This document shows, piece by piece, positions 33,782 through 44,941 of a stretch of DNA of 64,000 bases. The stretch's first letter is position 1. Each line of letters begins with the position of its first letter. The translations under genes and the position numbers were made by a program. The stretch covers positions 12,798,863 through 12,862,862 of the forward strand of contig CM057135.1 in assembly GCA_029964075.1 (NCBI GenBank), given 5' to 3'. This DNA is from Patiria pectinifera. Taxonomy: Eukaryota; Echinodermata; Asteroidea; Valvatida; Asterinidae. The notes beneath the pieces are model-generated. The model was not told where the DNA came from. It was given only the letters and a program-made list of their open reading frames with translations, and did not search any database.

Positions 33782-33878
33782 GCACTTTAAAGGTTCAATC
33801 AGACCATGGAGCTATATGTATTTCCATAATCAGAGTGCTCACACTTTTTTCCCTAATCCAACAAGACATCATAAGATT
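33776..33878 (+). repeat. 103-bp segment at the PLE 5' junction, copy of intron 2 sequence
   Basis: Matches 34,235-34,337 with a single mismatch seen (gctcacac against gcccacac). It lies inside the inserted DNA, between the truncated RT and the right target duplication; the last two bases (tt) are shared with that duplication. Confidence 0.9.
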
Positions 33879-33971
33879 GGAGATAAAGTGACAGTAACAC
33901 ATCTAAACACAAAACACAGCGACTTTCTCAAAGAAGTATCAGCTTCCTCAACAGTAAAAACAGCTATCGAG

Positions 33972-35100
33972 GTATGTATCTTAAATCATTCCATGTGTTG
34001 AGGTGGGCACAAACACCGTGTTCATCACTTGCTTTAATGCTTCACACAAAATTTAATCCACATTTTCAGATTTTTCCTATTATATCTAGCACAGTCTCCA
34101 AGAAAGTGTAAGGACCAGATGATTGATTCATTATAGACCCACTGTAAAGAAAATAAATGTAGGAGATTTCTGGCTAAGTATTCAGACAATATGCTACAGT
34201 TAGATCAATAATTGCATACATTATATGTGACACACGACAAGCACTTTAAAGGTTCAATCAGACCATGGAGCTATATGTATTTCCATAATCAGAGTGCCCA
34301 CACTTTTTTCCCTAATCCAACAAGACATCATAAGATTTTTATGTCTGAATTTAGTTTATTTACCAAATTTGCAACGTGATGTTAGTGTTTTTCCTCTGAA
34401 AACACTACCTTGGCCTCTTTCCAAACATAGTTCTGTCATGGTGCCCAGTTGAAAAAGCTTATTTACTTGAAAGCTAAATAAAATCACAGCTATAGATTGG
34501 GGGCAGCCAAATGTTTCAAGAAACATCAACGTCTTGTTTTGGTTTAAGTACACAGGAAATGGTAGCAGTGTCGTTTTTATGTCATTAAAAGTATAATTTG
34601 GTTCTTTCAGACATGTACAACACATGTTACTGTAAAAACAAAAAACCTTGAATTTCAAGTAAATCAACAATGTAGGGCAATAAAAATGCGTGACATTAGT
34701 TATTCAGCCTTATAGTATATGACAAAGCTAGTGTTTAACTGCAACAAACATGGAAAAAGTGTTCTTTTTTGATCAGTAGTAAATGTATTTCTGGGGGTTT
34801 TTTTCTCAGATCTATCAGTTATTTGAATTGAGTTTTTTGGTTAGTGTTTCAAAATACTGTCAAAAGAGCTGAATGAATCAGTTGAATAATCAATAAATTT
34901 AAGTTAACCACTGGCTTTATGACCTGCACTAAATAGTCGTTATAAGTACATTCTTGGTTTATCAATCTGATAAATGATGTGCAGGTGTTGTCCATTTTGT
35001 TGAATTGGTTACATTGCTTTGAAAACAATAACATTTTTAGATGTCCACACTAATTTCTTCAATATGTCTATTTGTTTTTTTATACTCGTTTAATATATAG
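33972..35100 (+). other. Intron 2 of the OB-fold gene
   Basis: From donor gtatgt after exon 2 to the acceptor tttaatatatag. Apart from the 103-bp segment at 34,235 it holds nothing I can name. Confidence 0.5.
34235..34337 (+). repeat. 103-bp segment, intronic partner copy
   Basis: Second copy of the segment at the PLE junction, about 360 bp downstream in the host intron. It runs from cgacaagc to cataagatt. Likely the source, because both sides are ordinary intron sequence. Confidence 0.9.
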
Positions 35101-35334
35101 ATTGCCGTTGAAGAAGTGCAGGTCGAAGTCATTACTGTTGAAGACAAAAATGGAGACTTCATGTTATTGACTTGTGAGCTTCGAGGTGAACTGGTTAAAA
35201 TACACATGCCAAAAGCAATCGCTATAAAACTGTGGCACACAGTTGTTGTTGATGACACTCTCAAGCATCTGGAAGACAAGAAGCTCATTGACTTAGTTCT
35301 ACAGGGACAACATGTTATGATTTGGGTACACTAA
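35101..35334 (+). CDS. OB-fold protein, last coding exon
   Basis: 77 codons and TAA, entered in phase 0 from exon 2. Begins IAVEEVQVEVITVEDKNGDF and continues as a third OB-like pattern with MLLTCELRGELVKIHMPKAI and a C-terminal VLQGQHVMIWVH. With exons 1 and 2 the protein would be about 280 residues. Likely nuclear and nucleic-acid-binding by family, which is inference. Confidence 0.6.
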   Translation: MAVEEVQVEVITVEDKNGDFMLLTCELRGELVKIHMPKAIAIKLWHTVVVDDTLKHLEDKKLIDLVLQGQHVMIWVH

Positions 35335-35638
35335 ATACAGAAGAAAGACTTAAGGAAAGGGCAGTGAAAAAAGTGCTGGAGTTCTGATTGTATTCACATA
35401 GTGTGATGCTGTGATGATGCTTACTTGAACTGTTGAAAACATCATGGTTTTACAATTGTTTTTAGTTGTTACTTTTCATAAGTACTTGAACTTCTTTTTG
35501 GAGAGTTGAAACTGACAAAACTTTCTTAATAGCACAAAACAAGATATATGAGCACTAAAAAGCATTGTTTTTGTACAGTGAGTGGCAAATTTGTTAATGC
35601 CAATAGCCTCTTGTAATAGCCAGTTTTTTTGTGTAAGT

Positions 35639-35644
35639 AATAAA
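35639..35644 (+). terminator. Poly(A) signal AATAAA of the OB-fold gene
   Basis: AATAAA lies 305 bp after the stop codon, followed by a T/G-rich stretch (ttggttttg, then gttgttt), as expected for a cleavage site. Confidence 0.55.
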
Positions 35645-35664
35645 CTTGGTTTTGAACATTAAAC

Positions 35665-37240
35665 GTTGTTTACACTTTGCATTATTTAGCTATACACTTT
35701 ATTAACACTTTATTAACAGTAAAAAGGAGTTTTTGATTGAATGAGCTGAATGATGCATCATGTTTTGCTGGTTACGTTGAACATACAGGAGATTTGTAAT
35801 ACATGTATAACATTTTGTTAATGCGTTTAGTGAAAAACATGTTGCAAAAATCAGGAAAAATTATCATGATATGATAACAATCAGGATATGCATGTATAAA
35901 GTTAAAATACAGGTATATGTATAATGAAAACTAGCACAACAACATTAAAAATGTATAACACGTTTTATGAAGTACAGTGTATATCAGACAATAATGTTGC
36001 GTTCTAATATTTGTCTACAATAAGGTCGATCAACAAGACTTATGCCAGTTTGTTTGGCTGTCTAAGAATGGTGTTTGACATATCTGCCAAAGGGAGAAAT
36101 TATTAGCCTGTAGTTCTTTTTATACATGTCGCAACAAATCAAGTGTTGAAAGATGTTTGATATTTGCTAAAGTAAACATTCACAGCATTATATGATAAAA
36201 CTAGCACAGCTTGAGGTACATTTTCATGATGGTATCCAACCATTCCCATAGCTCGTGAAATTTTACCATGATAAATCAGATTTTTATAAGAACGTAAATT
36301 CGATGTGATGAACAACATCAGGGTTATAAATTAGATTAGGCAACAATCCAAGTGTTTTCCTTGTATGGCTGTACAGTGTAATTTTCAGTAACAAAGTAAT
36401 GTCCAATAAACACTGTTACATGTTAGAAGCAAATAAGCAATATAAGACGTTATTTAAAAACACAGCTCTTTGCAAGCGTTTATCAAAAAATATAATAAGA
36501 ATTTATAATTGTTGTTACTTTAACAAAGCTTACAGATGTGACAAATAATACTGCAATGCTCACTTTTCTGGTTAGTTTTGTACATTTCAAATAGGAAATG
36601 CTTTCTATATATTTTAACAGACATCATTGGAGTTAAGAGCCCAGTTACACAGTGACAGATAGAACTCCCCCCATCAGACATTTTTACCAATAATTTCCCT
36701 CGTTACAGCTAGCTTGGTTATGCTATTAATAGTGAAAGAAAGTGTACTGCTCAAAACATATGAACAATGATATGCAGCTGTAAAAGTGTTCACTTTGTTA
36801 TATTTGAAAAAAATTAAAAATGTATAAATAACATGTCATACTAGTTCTTGCCATCAATCATTGCAAGCTATTCTTTTAATTGCAAAAGAAAAAAATTATG
36901 CATAGATAAAAAGTAAAAGTTCAAATAATTGAGTATTATATGAGGACAACACTATATTTCTATATAGTTAGTATGAGTTATAGTATATTCTTAGAATTAG
37001 TAGCGAACGTTGTAATGTTAATTTTGAGCGTTAAAAGGTTACAGATATTTTTGTTAAAATATAATATGCTAATTTAAGAATCAGTTTGCATGCACAGTAT
37101 AATTACTACATGGAAAAGCTTTTTTTATGGACTGTTATGTAATAAAACCAAGTTATTTGTGTTGTTTTCAGTTAAATGTTTAGCGTGTCAGCGCCGTCAC
37201 ATTTCTTTTTTGTCAGTTTGGCATATTTTTAAATTTAATT
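35665..37240. other. AT-rich intergenic DNA, nothing recognised
   Basis: No open frame above background, no inverted ends, no RNA gene recognised. Composition is strongly AT-rich. Confidence 0.45.
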
Positions 37241-37477
37241 TATGTCGCCGACACATATCCGATCGGGTTGAAACCTTGCATGTATCTACAAACAGAAATG
37301 TTAAAGATAACAACTGACATCATGTGCCCCTGACATCATCACGAGACCAGCCACTTGACATTAAAGCGCCATTCTTAAAGGATTATATCTCCTAAACTAC
37401 TTGTCCGATTGGGTTGAAACCTTGCTTGTATCCACAAATGGAAGTATCATAGATGAAAACTGGCATGAATAAACATA
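37241..37477 (+). repeat. Decayed relative of the CRE-block repeats
   Basis: Two ~125-bp blocks each carry 'ccgat..gggttgaaaccttgc' followed by 'tgtatc.acaaa', like the blocks at 4380 and 7590. Their CREs are decayed to TGACATCA. It abuts the intact cluster that starts at 37,478. Confidence 0.5.
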
Positions 37478-38940
37478 TTTATTCTACAAGCCACTTTGGC
37501 AATTATTTTAAATCCGATCAACTTTAAACTCAGCATAGTCATTAACCATCATCTGAGGATGTGTGCCGAAACTTTTCGTCATGCTGACGTCATCACGTGA
37601 TTTATTATAGAATTTTGAATATTTAATTTTTCCCATAGACTTTGTACACAGAAATGTAAAAAAACCGTCAATTTTCAGGGGGCATTTTCAACTCTTTGCG
37701 AGTATTTCATTTACACCAATCTTTGTCCAAGCAAAGACCCTCATTCAAACAACATTGTGTTATGATGACGTCATGATGACGTCATCCGGTGTTTATTTAT
37801 AGGCAATTAAATTGTGACACTTTTAATATTTAAAAATGTATAAGAAATCAACCGAACGCGTCCGCAGCATTCTATTGCCGGCAAGTGGTGGAGTAGGTAG
37901 AGGTCTTTATTTCATTCAGTGTGCGTGAAATCACATGACCCTTGCTTCCGGTCGAAAAAGACCAAAACCGGAAGTGGCTTATTATTTGAAAGTGGTAATA
38001 GATATGAACTTGCTTTTAACGGTATTCTTGGCTGATAGTATTCTTCAAATCATCTACCGATGACGTCATGCAATCTTCGAGCGCCCTCTAGCGACAGGTT
38101 GAAAATTTTCAAAAATGTATTTTGAATAGATGTCTGTGGCGAAGTTTGTCGGAATCGCCTAAATATTAATGTATATGATGACCTTGACCCACTTAAGACG
38201 TGTGCAAAGTTTAAGGTGTATGACGTCATCAGACCGGAAGTTATAATAAAAAGACCCTTTTTCCTTAGAAAATTCCTCAAAAATCAACCATGGCAGTTTT
38301 TATATTAGTTTTTACTCTAATTGTCTATTTAAGGGTAGGTCTAAATCATTTCAAAGCTCCAAGGCAATAAGCAAACTCGGACATGCCCTGCGCACGCTTA
38401 AAACTTCAGATTGACAATACCTCTGCTTTGAAACATGCACAGGACGACCACAATGTACATGTACATGTACATGCACGTACGTTGTACATATCGTATGTCA
38501 GTCAGCCCGCGCACAGCGCACGTGTTGCTGAGGTCAAATCCTGTCCACAGTGACCGTTTTAGCCGATTTCCAGCTAACTTTGACAGATTTTATGTTCATG
38601 TATTGTCAGGGACGTATTATTGATAAAAACAAATCATAATGCGGAAAAGCCCTATCTTCTGTTGCAAACAGACATAGATCTCTACGTATATGTCTATATC
38701 TCGTACAAACAGACCTGTTCCAAAAAATATATTTTCAGTTTTAAGTTTTCAGAACCCAACCAGCTTCTCTTCGGGAAATGTGTCCCGAACAAGACCATCA
38801 CCGATTTATATTATAATTTCAATTTAATAGTAAAATTTGTTTAGAACAAATCATTGAATCATTTTGTACTGTGCAATAGACAATCAAAAACATGTTGGGA
38901 ACAGCTCTGTGGTTGTTCACTCACAACCACATAGTTCTAG
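37478..38940 (+). mobile_element. Helitron-like unit U6
   Basis: Enters the family at 'tttattctacaagccac' (the T-rich head is missing) and follows the U1 layout. About 190 bp of extra sequence (about 38,697-38,890) separates the internal hairpins from the terminal hairpin 38,909-38,916/38,923-38,930. CTAG is at 38,937-38,940. Confidence 0.6.
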
Positions 38941-40259
38941 TTTTTATTTTTCTTTCTTTTTCCACTTTTCCCCATAGGTTTTGTACACGTTTTTATTCTA
39001 CAAGCCACTTTGGCAATTATTTTAAATCCGATCAACTTTAAACTCAGCATAGTTATTAACCATCATTTGAGGATGTATGCCGAAACTTTTTGTCATGCTG
39101 ACGTCATCACGTGATTTATTATAGAATTTTGAATATTTATTTTTTCCCATAGACTTTGTACACAGAAATTTTCAAAAAAATGTCAATTTTCAGAGGGCAT
39201 TTTCGACTCTTTGCCAGTAATTCATTTACACCAATCTTTGTCCAAGCAAAGACCCTTACTCAAACAGCATTGTGTAATGATGACGTCACGATGACGCCAT
39301 CCGGTGTTTATTTATAGGCAATTAAATTGTTACACTTTTAAAATTTAAAAATGCATAAGAAATCAACCGTACGCCTCCGCAGCATTCTGTTGCCGGCAAC
39401 TGGTAGAGTAGGTTCAGGTCTTTATTTCATTCAGTGTGCGTGAAATCACGTGACCCTTGCTTCCGGTCGAAAAAGGCCAAAACCGGAAGTGGCTTATTAT
39501 TTAAAAGTGGTAATAGATATGAACTTGCTTTTAACGGTGTTAGTCTCTTGGCTGATAGTATTCTTCAAATCATTTACCAATGACGTCATGCAATCTTCGA
39601 GCGCCCTCTAGCGACAGGTTGAAAATTTTGAAAAATGTATTTTGAATAGATATCTGTAGCGAAGTTTGTCGGAATCGCCTAAATATTGGTGTATATGATG
39701 ACCTTGACCCACTTAAGACGTGTGCGAAGTTTAAGGTGTATGACGTCATCAGACCGGAAGTTATCATGAAAAGACCCTTTTTCCTTAGAAAATTCCTGAA
39801 AAATCAACCATGGCAGTTTTTTATATTAGTTTTTACTTTAATTGTCGATTTAAGGGTAGGTCTAAAACATTTCAAAGCTTCGAGGCAATTAGCAAACTCG
39901 GACATGCCCCGCGCACGCTTAAAACTTCAGGTTGACAATACCTCTGCTTTAAAATATGCACAGGACGTCCACAGTGTACATGTACACATATCGTATGTCA
40001 GTCAGCCCGCGCGCAGCGCACGTGTTGCCGAGGTCAATTCCTGTCCACAGTGACCGTTTTAGCCGATTTCCAGCTAACTTTGACAGATTTCATGTTCATG
40101 CATAGTGATAGTCAGGGACGTTGATAAAAACAAATCATAATGCGGAAAGCCCTATCTTCTGTTGCAAAAAGACATAGATCTCTACTTATATGTCTATGGG
40201 TCCAACAGATAATCAATATTGGGAACAGCTCTGTGGTTGTTCACAACCACAATTTCTAG
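38941..40259 (+). mobile_element. Helitron-like unit U7
   Basis: Full unit of 1,319 bp, from the T-rich head after CTAG to hairpin 40,233-40,240/40,243-40,250 and CTAG 40,256-40,259. Shares private variants (atgccccgcgcacg; gcaaaaagacatag) with the inverted unit U8, so the two are close sisters. Confidence 0.65.
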
Positions 40260-41815
40260 TTTTTTACATTTCTGTGTACAAAGTCTATGGGAAAAATTAA
40301 ATATTCAAAATTCTATAATAAATCACGTGATGACGTCAGCATGACGAAAAGTTTCGGCACACATCCTCAGATGATGGTTAATGACTATGCTGAGTTTAAA
40401 GTTGATCGGATTTAAAATAATTGCCAAAGTGGCTTGTAGAATAAATACGTGTACAAAACCTATGGGGAAAAGTGGAAAAAGAAAAAACTAGAAATTGTGG
40501 TTATGAACAACCACAGAGCTGTTCCCAATATTGATTATCTGTTGGACCCATAGACATATAAGTAGAGATCTATGTCTTTTTGCAACAGAAGATAGGGCTT
40601 TCCGCATTATGATTTGTTTTTATCAACGTCCCTGACTATCACTATGCATGAACATGAAATCTGTCAAAGTTAGCCGGAAATCGGCTAAAACGGTCACTGT
40701 GGACCTCGGCAACACGTGCGCTGCGCGCGGGCTGACTGACATACGATATGTACGACGTACAATGTACGTGCAGGTACATGTACACTGTGGACGTCCTGTG
40801 CATATTTTAAAGCAATGGTATTGTCAATCTGAAGTTTTAAGCGTGCGCGGGGCATGTCCGAGTTTGCTAATTGCCTCGAAGCTTTGAAATGTTTTAGACC
40901 TACCCTTAAATCGACAATTAAAGTAAAAACTAATATAAAAAACTGCCATGGTTGATTTTTCAGGAATTTTCTTAGGAAAAAGGGTCTTTTCATTATAACT
41001 TCCGGTCTGATGACGTCATAAACCTTAAACTTCGCACACGTCTTAAGTGGGTCAAGGTTATCATATACACCAATATTTAGGCGATTCCGACAAACTTCGC
41101 CACAGACATCTATTCAAAATACATTTTTGAAAATTTTCAACCTGTCGCTAGAGGGCGCTCGAAGATTGCATGACGTCATCGGTAGATGATTTAAAGAATA
41201 CTATTAGCCAAAAGACTTACACCGTTAAAAGCAAGTTCATATCTATTACCACTTTTAAATAATAAGCCACTTCCGGTTTTGGCCTTTTTCGACCGGAAGC
41301 AAGGGTCACGTGATTTCACGCACACTGAATGAAATAAAGACCTCAATCTACTCTACCACTTGCCGGCAACAGAATGCTGCGGACGCGTACGGTTGATTTC
41401 TTATGCATTTTTAAATATTAAAAATGTCACAATTTAATTGCCTATAAATAAACACCGGATGACGTCATCATGACATCATCATTACACAATGTTGTTTGAA
41501 TTAGGGTCATTGCTTGGACAAAGATTGGTGTAAATGAATTACTGGCAAAGTGTCGAAAATGCCCTCTGAAAATTGACATTTTTTTTTAAATTTCTGTGTA
41601 CAAAGTCTATGGGAAAAATTAAATATTCAAAATTCTATAATAAATCAAGTGATGACGTCAGCATGACGAAAAGTTTCGGCATACATCTTCAGATGATAGT
41701 TTAACTGTGTGCCAGGTTTGAAGTCGATCAGATTTGAAACAAGGCAAAAAGTGACTTGTAGAACGAAAACATGTGTTATCCTATGGGAAAAAAAGTGGAA
41801 AAAAGAGAAAAAAAT
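40260..41815 (-). mobile_element. Inverted Helitron-like unit U8 plus a unit head
   Basis: On the minus strand a unit runs from about 41,690 down to the terminal hairpin and CTAG at 40,488-40,491. Below that, 40,260-40,487 is the first ~228 bp of a further minus-strand unit, cut off exactly where the CTAG of U7 ends. The upstream part (41,690-41,815) carries the head seen in U3. Confidence 0.6.
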
Positions 41816-42425
41816 AACAGAATTAAGAGCTGTTTCGGCGTGTACACCGAAACAGCTAAAAACTTTAACGAAAACAAGAGCTGTTCCCAATTGAAATTGG
41901 GAACAGCTAAAAAGACCAAGTCAAACAATGCCAAGACAAAACGGCCCGCCACCAAGAAAAACAGTTCAAAGAAAACTTCTGGGCATTTTCAAAATACGCT
42001 TGCAACTGAACCATGGAGAAAAAAAATCGTCTTTGCCAACTTTTACCAGAGAAATTGCCGATGTGTACTACCTCGATAAATATTCTCAGTCGGCTGGCCT
42101 TGACCTTACTCAATCGTCATGGTTTCCATACATTAGAACTAGTGAAACTCCTTTTGACATGGATCCTATCCGCCCAGCTGATGTGAAACGGATAACGTAA
42201 AAGCAGTTCATCAGCCCCAGGCCCCGACTTGATAACGTATGTATTTCTCAAGAGACTCCTGTGCGTTCATCATTTCTTGGCTACACTCTACAATAAAATC
42301 TTGACCACATCACACATTCCGCCTAAGTCCTGATGCACATCATACATAACACTTATCTACAAAAGGGGAACAACAAAACAACTTGCCTATTTTCGCATGA
42401 TTGCTCTTTCAAGTGTCATCGGGAA
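41281..42425. repeat. Tandem duplication, copy 1 (1,145 bp)
   Basis: Contains the inner part of U8 (minus-strand Helitron-like), two perfect hairpins, and the first ~510 bp of the RLE LINE. Its right end joins copy 2 at 'catcgggaa' followed by 'ggccttttt'. Confidence 0.9.
41828..41908. repeat. Pair of perfect hairpins, copy 1
   Basis: 41,828-41,857: arm agctgtttcgg, 8-base loop. 41,879-41,908: 14-bp perfect stem (arm agctgttcccaatt) with a two-base loop. On the minus strand each is followed by CTT plus A or G. The arm aattgggaacagct resembles the sequence just before the terminal hairpin in the Helitron-like units. Confidence 0.85.
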
Positions 42426-43584
42426 GGCCTTTTTCGACCGGAAGCAAGGGTCACGTGATTTCACGCACACTGAATGAAATAAAGACCTCAATCTACTCTA
42501 CCACTTGCCGGCAACAGAATGCTGCGGACGCGTACGGTTGATTTCTTATGCATTTTTAAATATTAAAAATGTCACAATTTAATTGCCTATAAATAAACAC
42601 CGGATGACGTCATCATGACATCATCATTACACAATGTTGTTTGAATTAGGGTCATTGCTTGGACAAAGATTGGTGTAAATGAATTACTGGCAAAGTGTCG
42701 AAAATGCCCTCTGAAAATTGACATTTTTTTTTAAATTTCTGTGTACAAAGTCTATGGGAAAAATTAAATATTCAAAATTCTATAATAAATCAAGTGATGA
42801 CGTCAGCATGACGAAAAGTTTCGGCATACATCTTCAGATGATAGTTTAACTGTGTGCCAGGTTTGAAGTCGATCAGATTTGAAACAAGGCAAAAAGTGAC
42901 TTGTAGAACGAAAACATGTGTTATCCTATGGGAAAAAAAGTGGAAAAAAAAAAAAAGAGAAAAAAAAAAATAACAGAAACAAGAGCTGTTTCGGCGTGTA
43001 CACCGAAACAGCTAAAAAAAACTTTAACGAAAACAAGAGCTGTTCCCAATTGAAATTGGGAACAGCTAAAAAGACCAAGTCAAACAATGCCAAGACAAAA
43101 CGGCCCGCCACCAAGAAAAACAGTTCAAAGAAAACTTCTGGGCATTTTCAAAATACGCTTGCAACTGAACCATGGAGAAAAAAAATCGTCTTTGCCAACT
43201 TTTACCAGAGAAATTGCCGATGTGTACTACCTCGATAAATATTCTCAGTCGGCTGGCCTTGACCTTACTCAATCGTCATGGTTTCCATACATTAGAACTA
43301 GTGAAACTCCTTTTGACATGGATCCTATCCGCCCAGCTGATGTGAAACGGATAACGTAAAAGCAGTTCATCAGCCCCAGGCCCCGACTTGATAACGTATG
43401 TATTTCTCAAGAGACTCCTGTGCGTTCATCATTTCTTGGCTACACTCTACAATAAAATCTTGACCACATCACACATTCCGCCTAAGTCCTGATGCACATC
43501 ATACATAACACTTATCTACAAAAGGGGAACAACAAAACAACTTGCCTATTTTCGCATGATTGCTCTTTCAAGTGTCATCGGGAA
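42426..43584. repeat. Tandem duplication, copy 2 (1,159 bp)
   Basis: Nearly identical to copy 1. I see differences only in A-run lengths (near 42,945-42,970 and 43,014-43,020) and at 'gaattaagag' against 'gaaacaagag'. The LINE continues past its end, so copy 2 is the original right side of the locus. Confidence 0.9.
42984..43067. repeat. Pair of perfect hairpins, copy 2
   Basis: Same two hairpins in the second duplicate, at 42,984-43,013 and 43,038-43,067. Confidence 0.85.
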
Positions 43585-44056
43585 GACATTCCACCAAATT
43601 CTCGCCAGCCGAACCGCAGATTACCGACTGCCAAACAAATTCATTGATCCCTCAACTCAAAAGGCCTTTATCCTTGGCATCAATGGCGTCATTGAACACA
43701 ATCAAGTACTTAATGATATCATCTCCCATGCAAAAAGTAACAACCGGACAGTTCACATAAGCTTCTTTGATCTGGAAGATGCCTTTGGGTCTGTTCATCA
43801 CAAACTGATAAGCCATTCCCTCTCCAGGTTCCATTCTCCTCCGGCCATTAAGCGATACATCGAAGATCTGTATGCCAACCTGGAAGGTCAAGTCACAACC
43901 CCAGACTGGGAGTCATCAAATTTTAAATTTCGCAAAGGTGTGTTCCAGGGCGACCCATTATCCCCGATTATTTTCCTCCCAGTTTTTAACCCAATTATCG
44001 AAAAACTGAAACAAAACGAATATATGGATACCGAATCAAGGACACCAAATACATAA
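43556..44056 (+). pseudogene. LINE reverse transcriptase, fingers and palm
   Basis: 166 codons with R2/NeSL-type RT motifs: MIALSSVIGKTFHQILASR, KAFILGINGVIEHN, FFDLEDAFGSVHH (first catalytic Asp) and FQGDPLSPIIF. Upstream the frame is broken by several stops. It shifts frame near 44,045, just before the active site. Confidence 0.8.
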
Positions 44057-44307
44057 CTACCCCCTTTGCAGATGATTTTAACCTCATTACGACCAACAAA
44101 AGAACTCATCAACGAATTCTTAACGAAGTTTCCGCCTGGACAAGTTCTATGAACCTTAAATTGAAACCCACTAAATGTAAATCTCTCTCTATAGTTAACG
44201 GTAAACCTACCAACGTAGCTTACAATGTTTCCGGTGAACCTATGGTTTCCATAGAATCAGATCCCCACAAGTTTCTAGGTTCGCATTTGTCTTTTTCCGG
44301 TAAGTAG
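44026..44307 (+). pseudogene. LINE RT active-site segment (FADD)
   Basis: Continues the RT in the next frame: YITTPFADDFNLITT has the catalytic pair at 44,071-44,076, then SMNLKLKPTKCKSLSI and HKFLGSHLSF. Ends at TAG 44,305-44,307, after which the protein continues in a third frame. Confidence 0.75.
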
Positions 44308-44323
44308 GTAGATTTGTTTTGTT

Positions 44324-44941
44324 ATGTTGAAGGACCACTTTGTTACCAGACTGGAGAGAATCGACGAATTGTTGCTCAGAGGAGATTTCAAACTTGATAT
44401 CTACAAAAAATGTGTTCTCCCCGCCAGTCGTTTCATCCTTACCGTCCATGACATAACGAAGACTAATCTCCATGCTTTAGGTGCATTAGTTCACCAGTTT
44501 ATAAAGAACTGGACCGGATTAGCACGATCAGCGACCCCGGCGGTCCTTCACATTCCTCATCTCACTGATGTAAAGTCAACTGAACAGTTGTTTCTCGAAT
44601 CCCATGCTTTAGCTCACCTTTCATCAAGATTAAAGAGTGACGCTAAAGTCAACAATACCCTGGACTCCAAACTCGAGAGAGAAGCTGTCTGGACTCGGAA
44701 TTTTTCCACGATCCAGCACTCTCAACAGCTGGTTGATACCGTAACAATGAACAATAATACTCCAGTGAGGTATAGCAATGTGAAGACTGCCCTCCAAAAG
44801 TCTATACAACGTGAAATGAACGACATGTGGATGAACAATTTAAAAACTCTGACAATTCAGGGTAATTTGGTTTGTATCTCTGAGTTTGAGGGATCAGATC
44901 CTGTTGGACATTTTATATTTTCAATTTGCCAAAAGGTGTGA
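44324..44941 (+). pseudogene. LINE RT thumb and connector
   Basis: 205 codons. Words typical of the R2-like thumb: VLPASRFILTVHDI, LGALVHQFIKNWTGL. A frameshift near 44,930 leads into the finger and endonuclease part. Confidence 0.7.

Larger units (their letters stand above)
31498..33876 (-). mobile_element. Penelope-like element, 5'-truncated, 13-bp TSD TTGGAGATAAAGT
   Basis: Minus-strand retroelement flanked by TTGGAGATAAAGT at 31,485-31,497 and 33,877-33,889. It encodes a Penelope-type reverse transcriptase and a GIY-YIG endonuclease in three frames. The 5' end is truncated inside the N-terminal RT region at about 33,776, where the insert switches to a 103-bp copy of nearby intron sequence. 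The 3' end (low coordinate) has a hammerhead-like motif within 60 bp of the junction. The architecture fits the Poseidon/Neptune-like group, but I cannot fix the clade. Confidence 0.9.
31367..33971 (+). pseudogene. OB-fold protein, coding exon 2, split by a Penelope-like element
   Basis: The exon consists of 31,367-31,497 and 33,890-33,971, separated by a 2,379-bp insertion plus one copy of a 13-bp duplication. The joined length is 213 bp (71 codons, phase 0 at both ends). It encodes the second OB-fold: SIEGVV from exon 1, then VKDDSGQINVALWNDKAK, KLGDK and a C-terminal helix-like part ending TAIE before donor gtatgt. The insertion places a stop two codons after the left break, so this allele would give a truncated protein unless the insert is spliced out. 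Both flanks remain open, so the gene was probably intact until recently. Confidence 0.7.
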
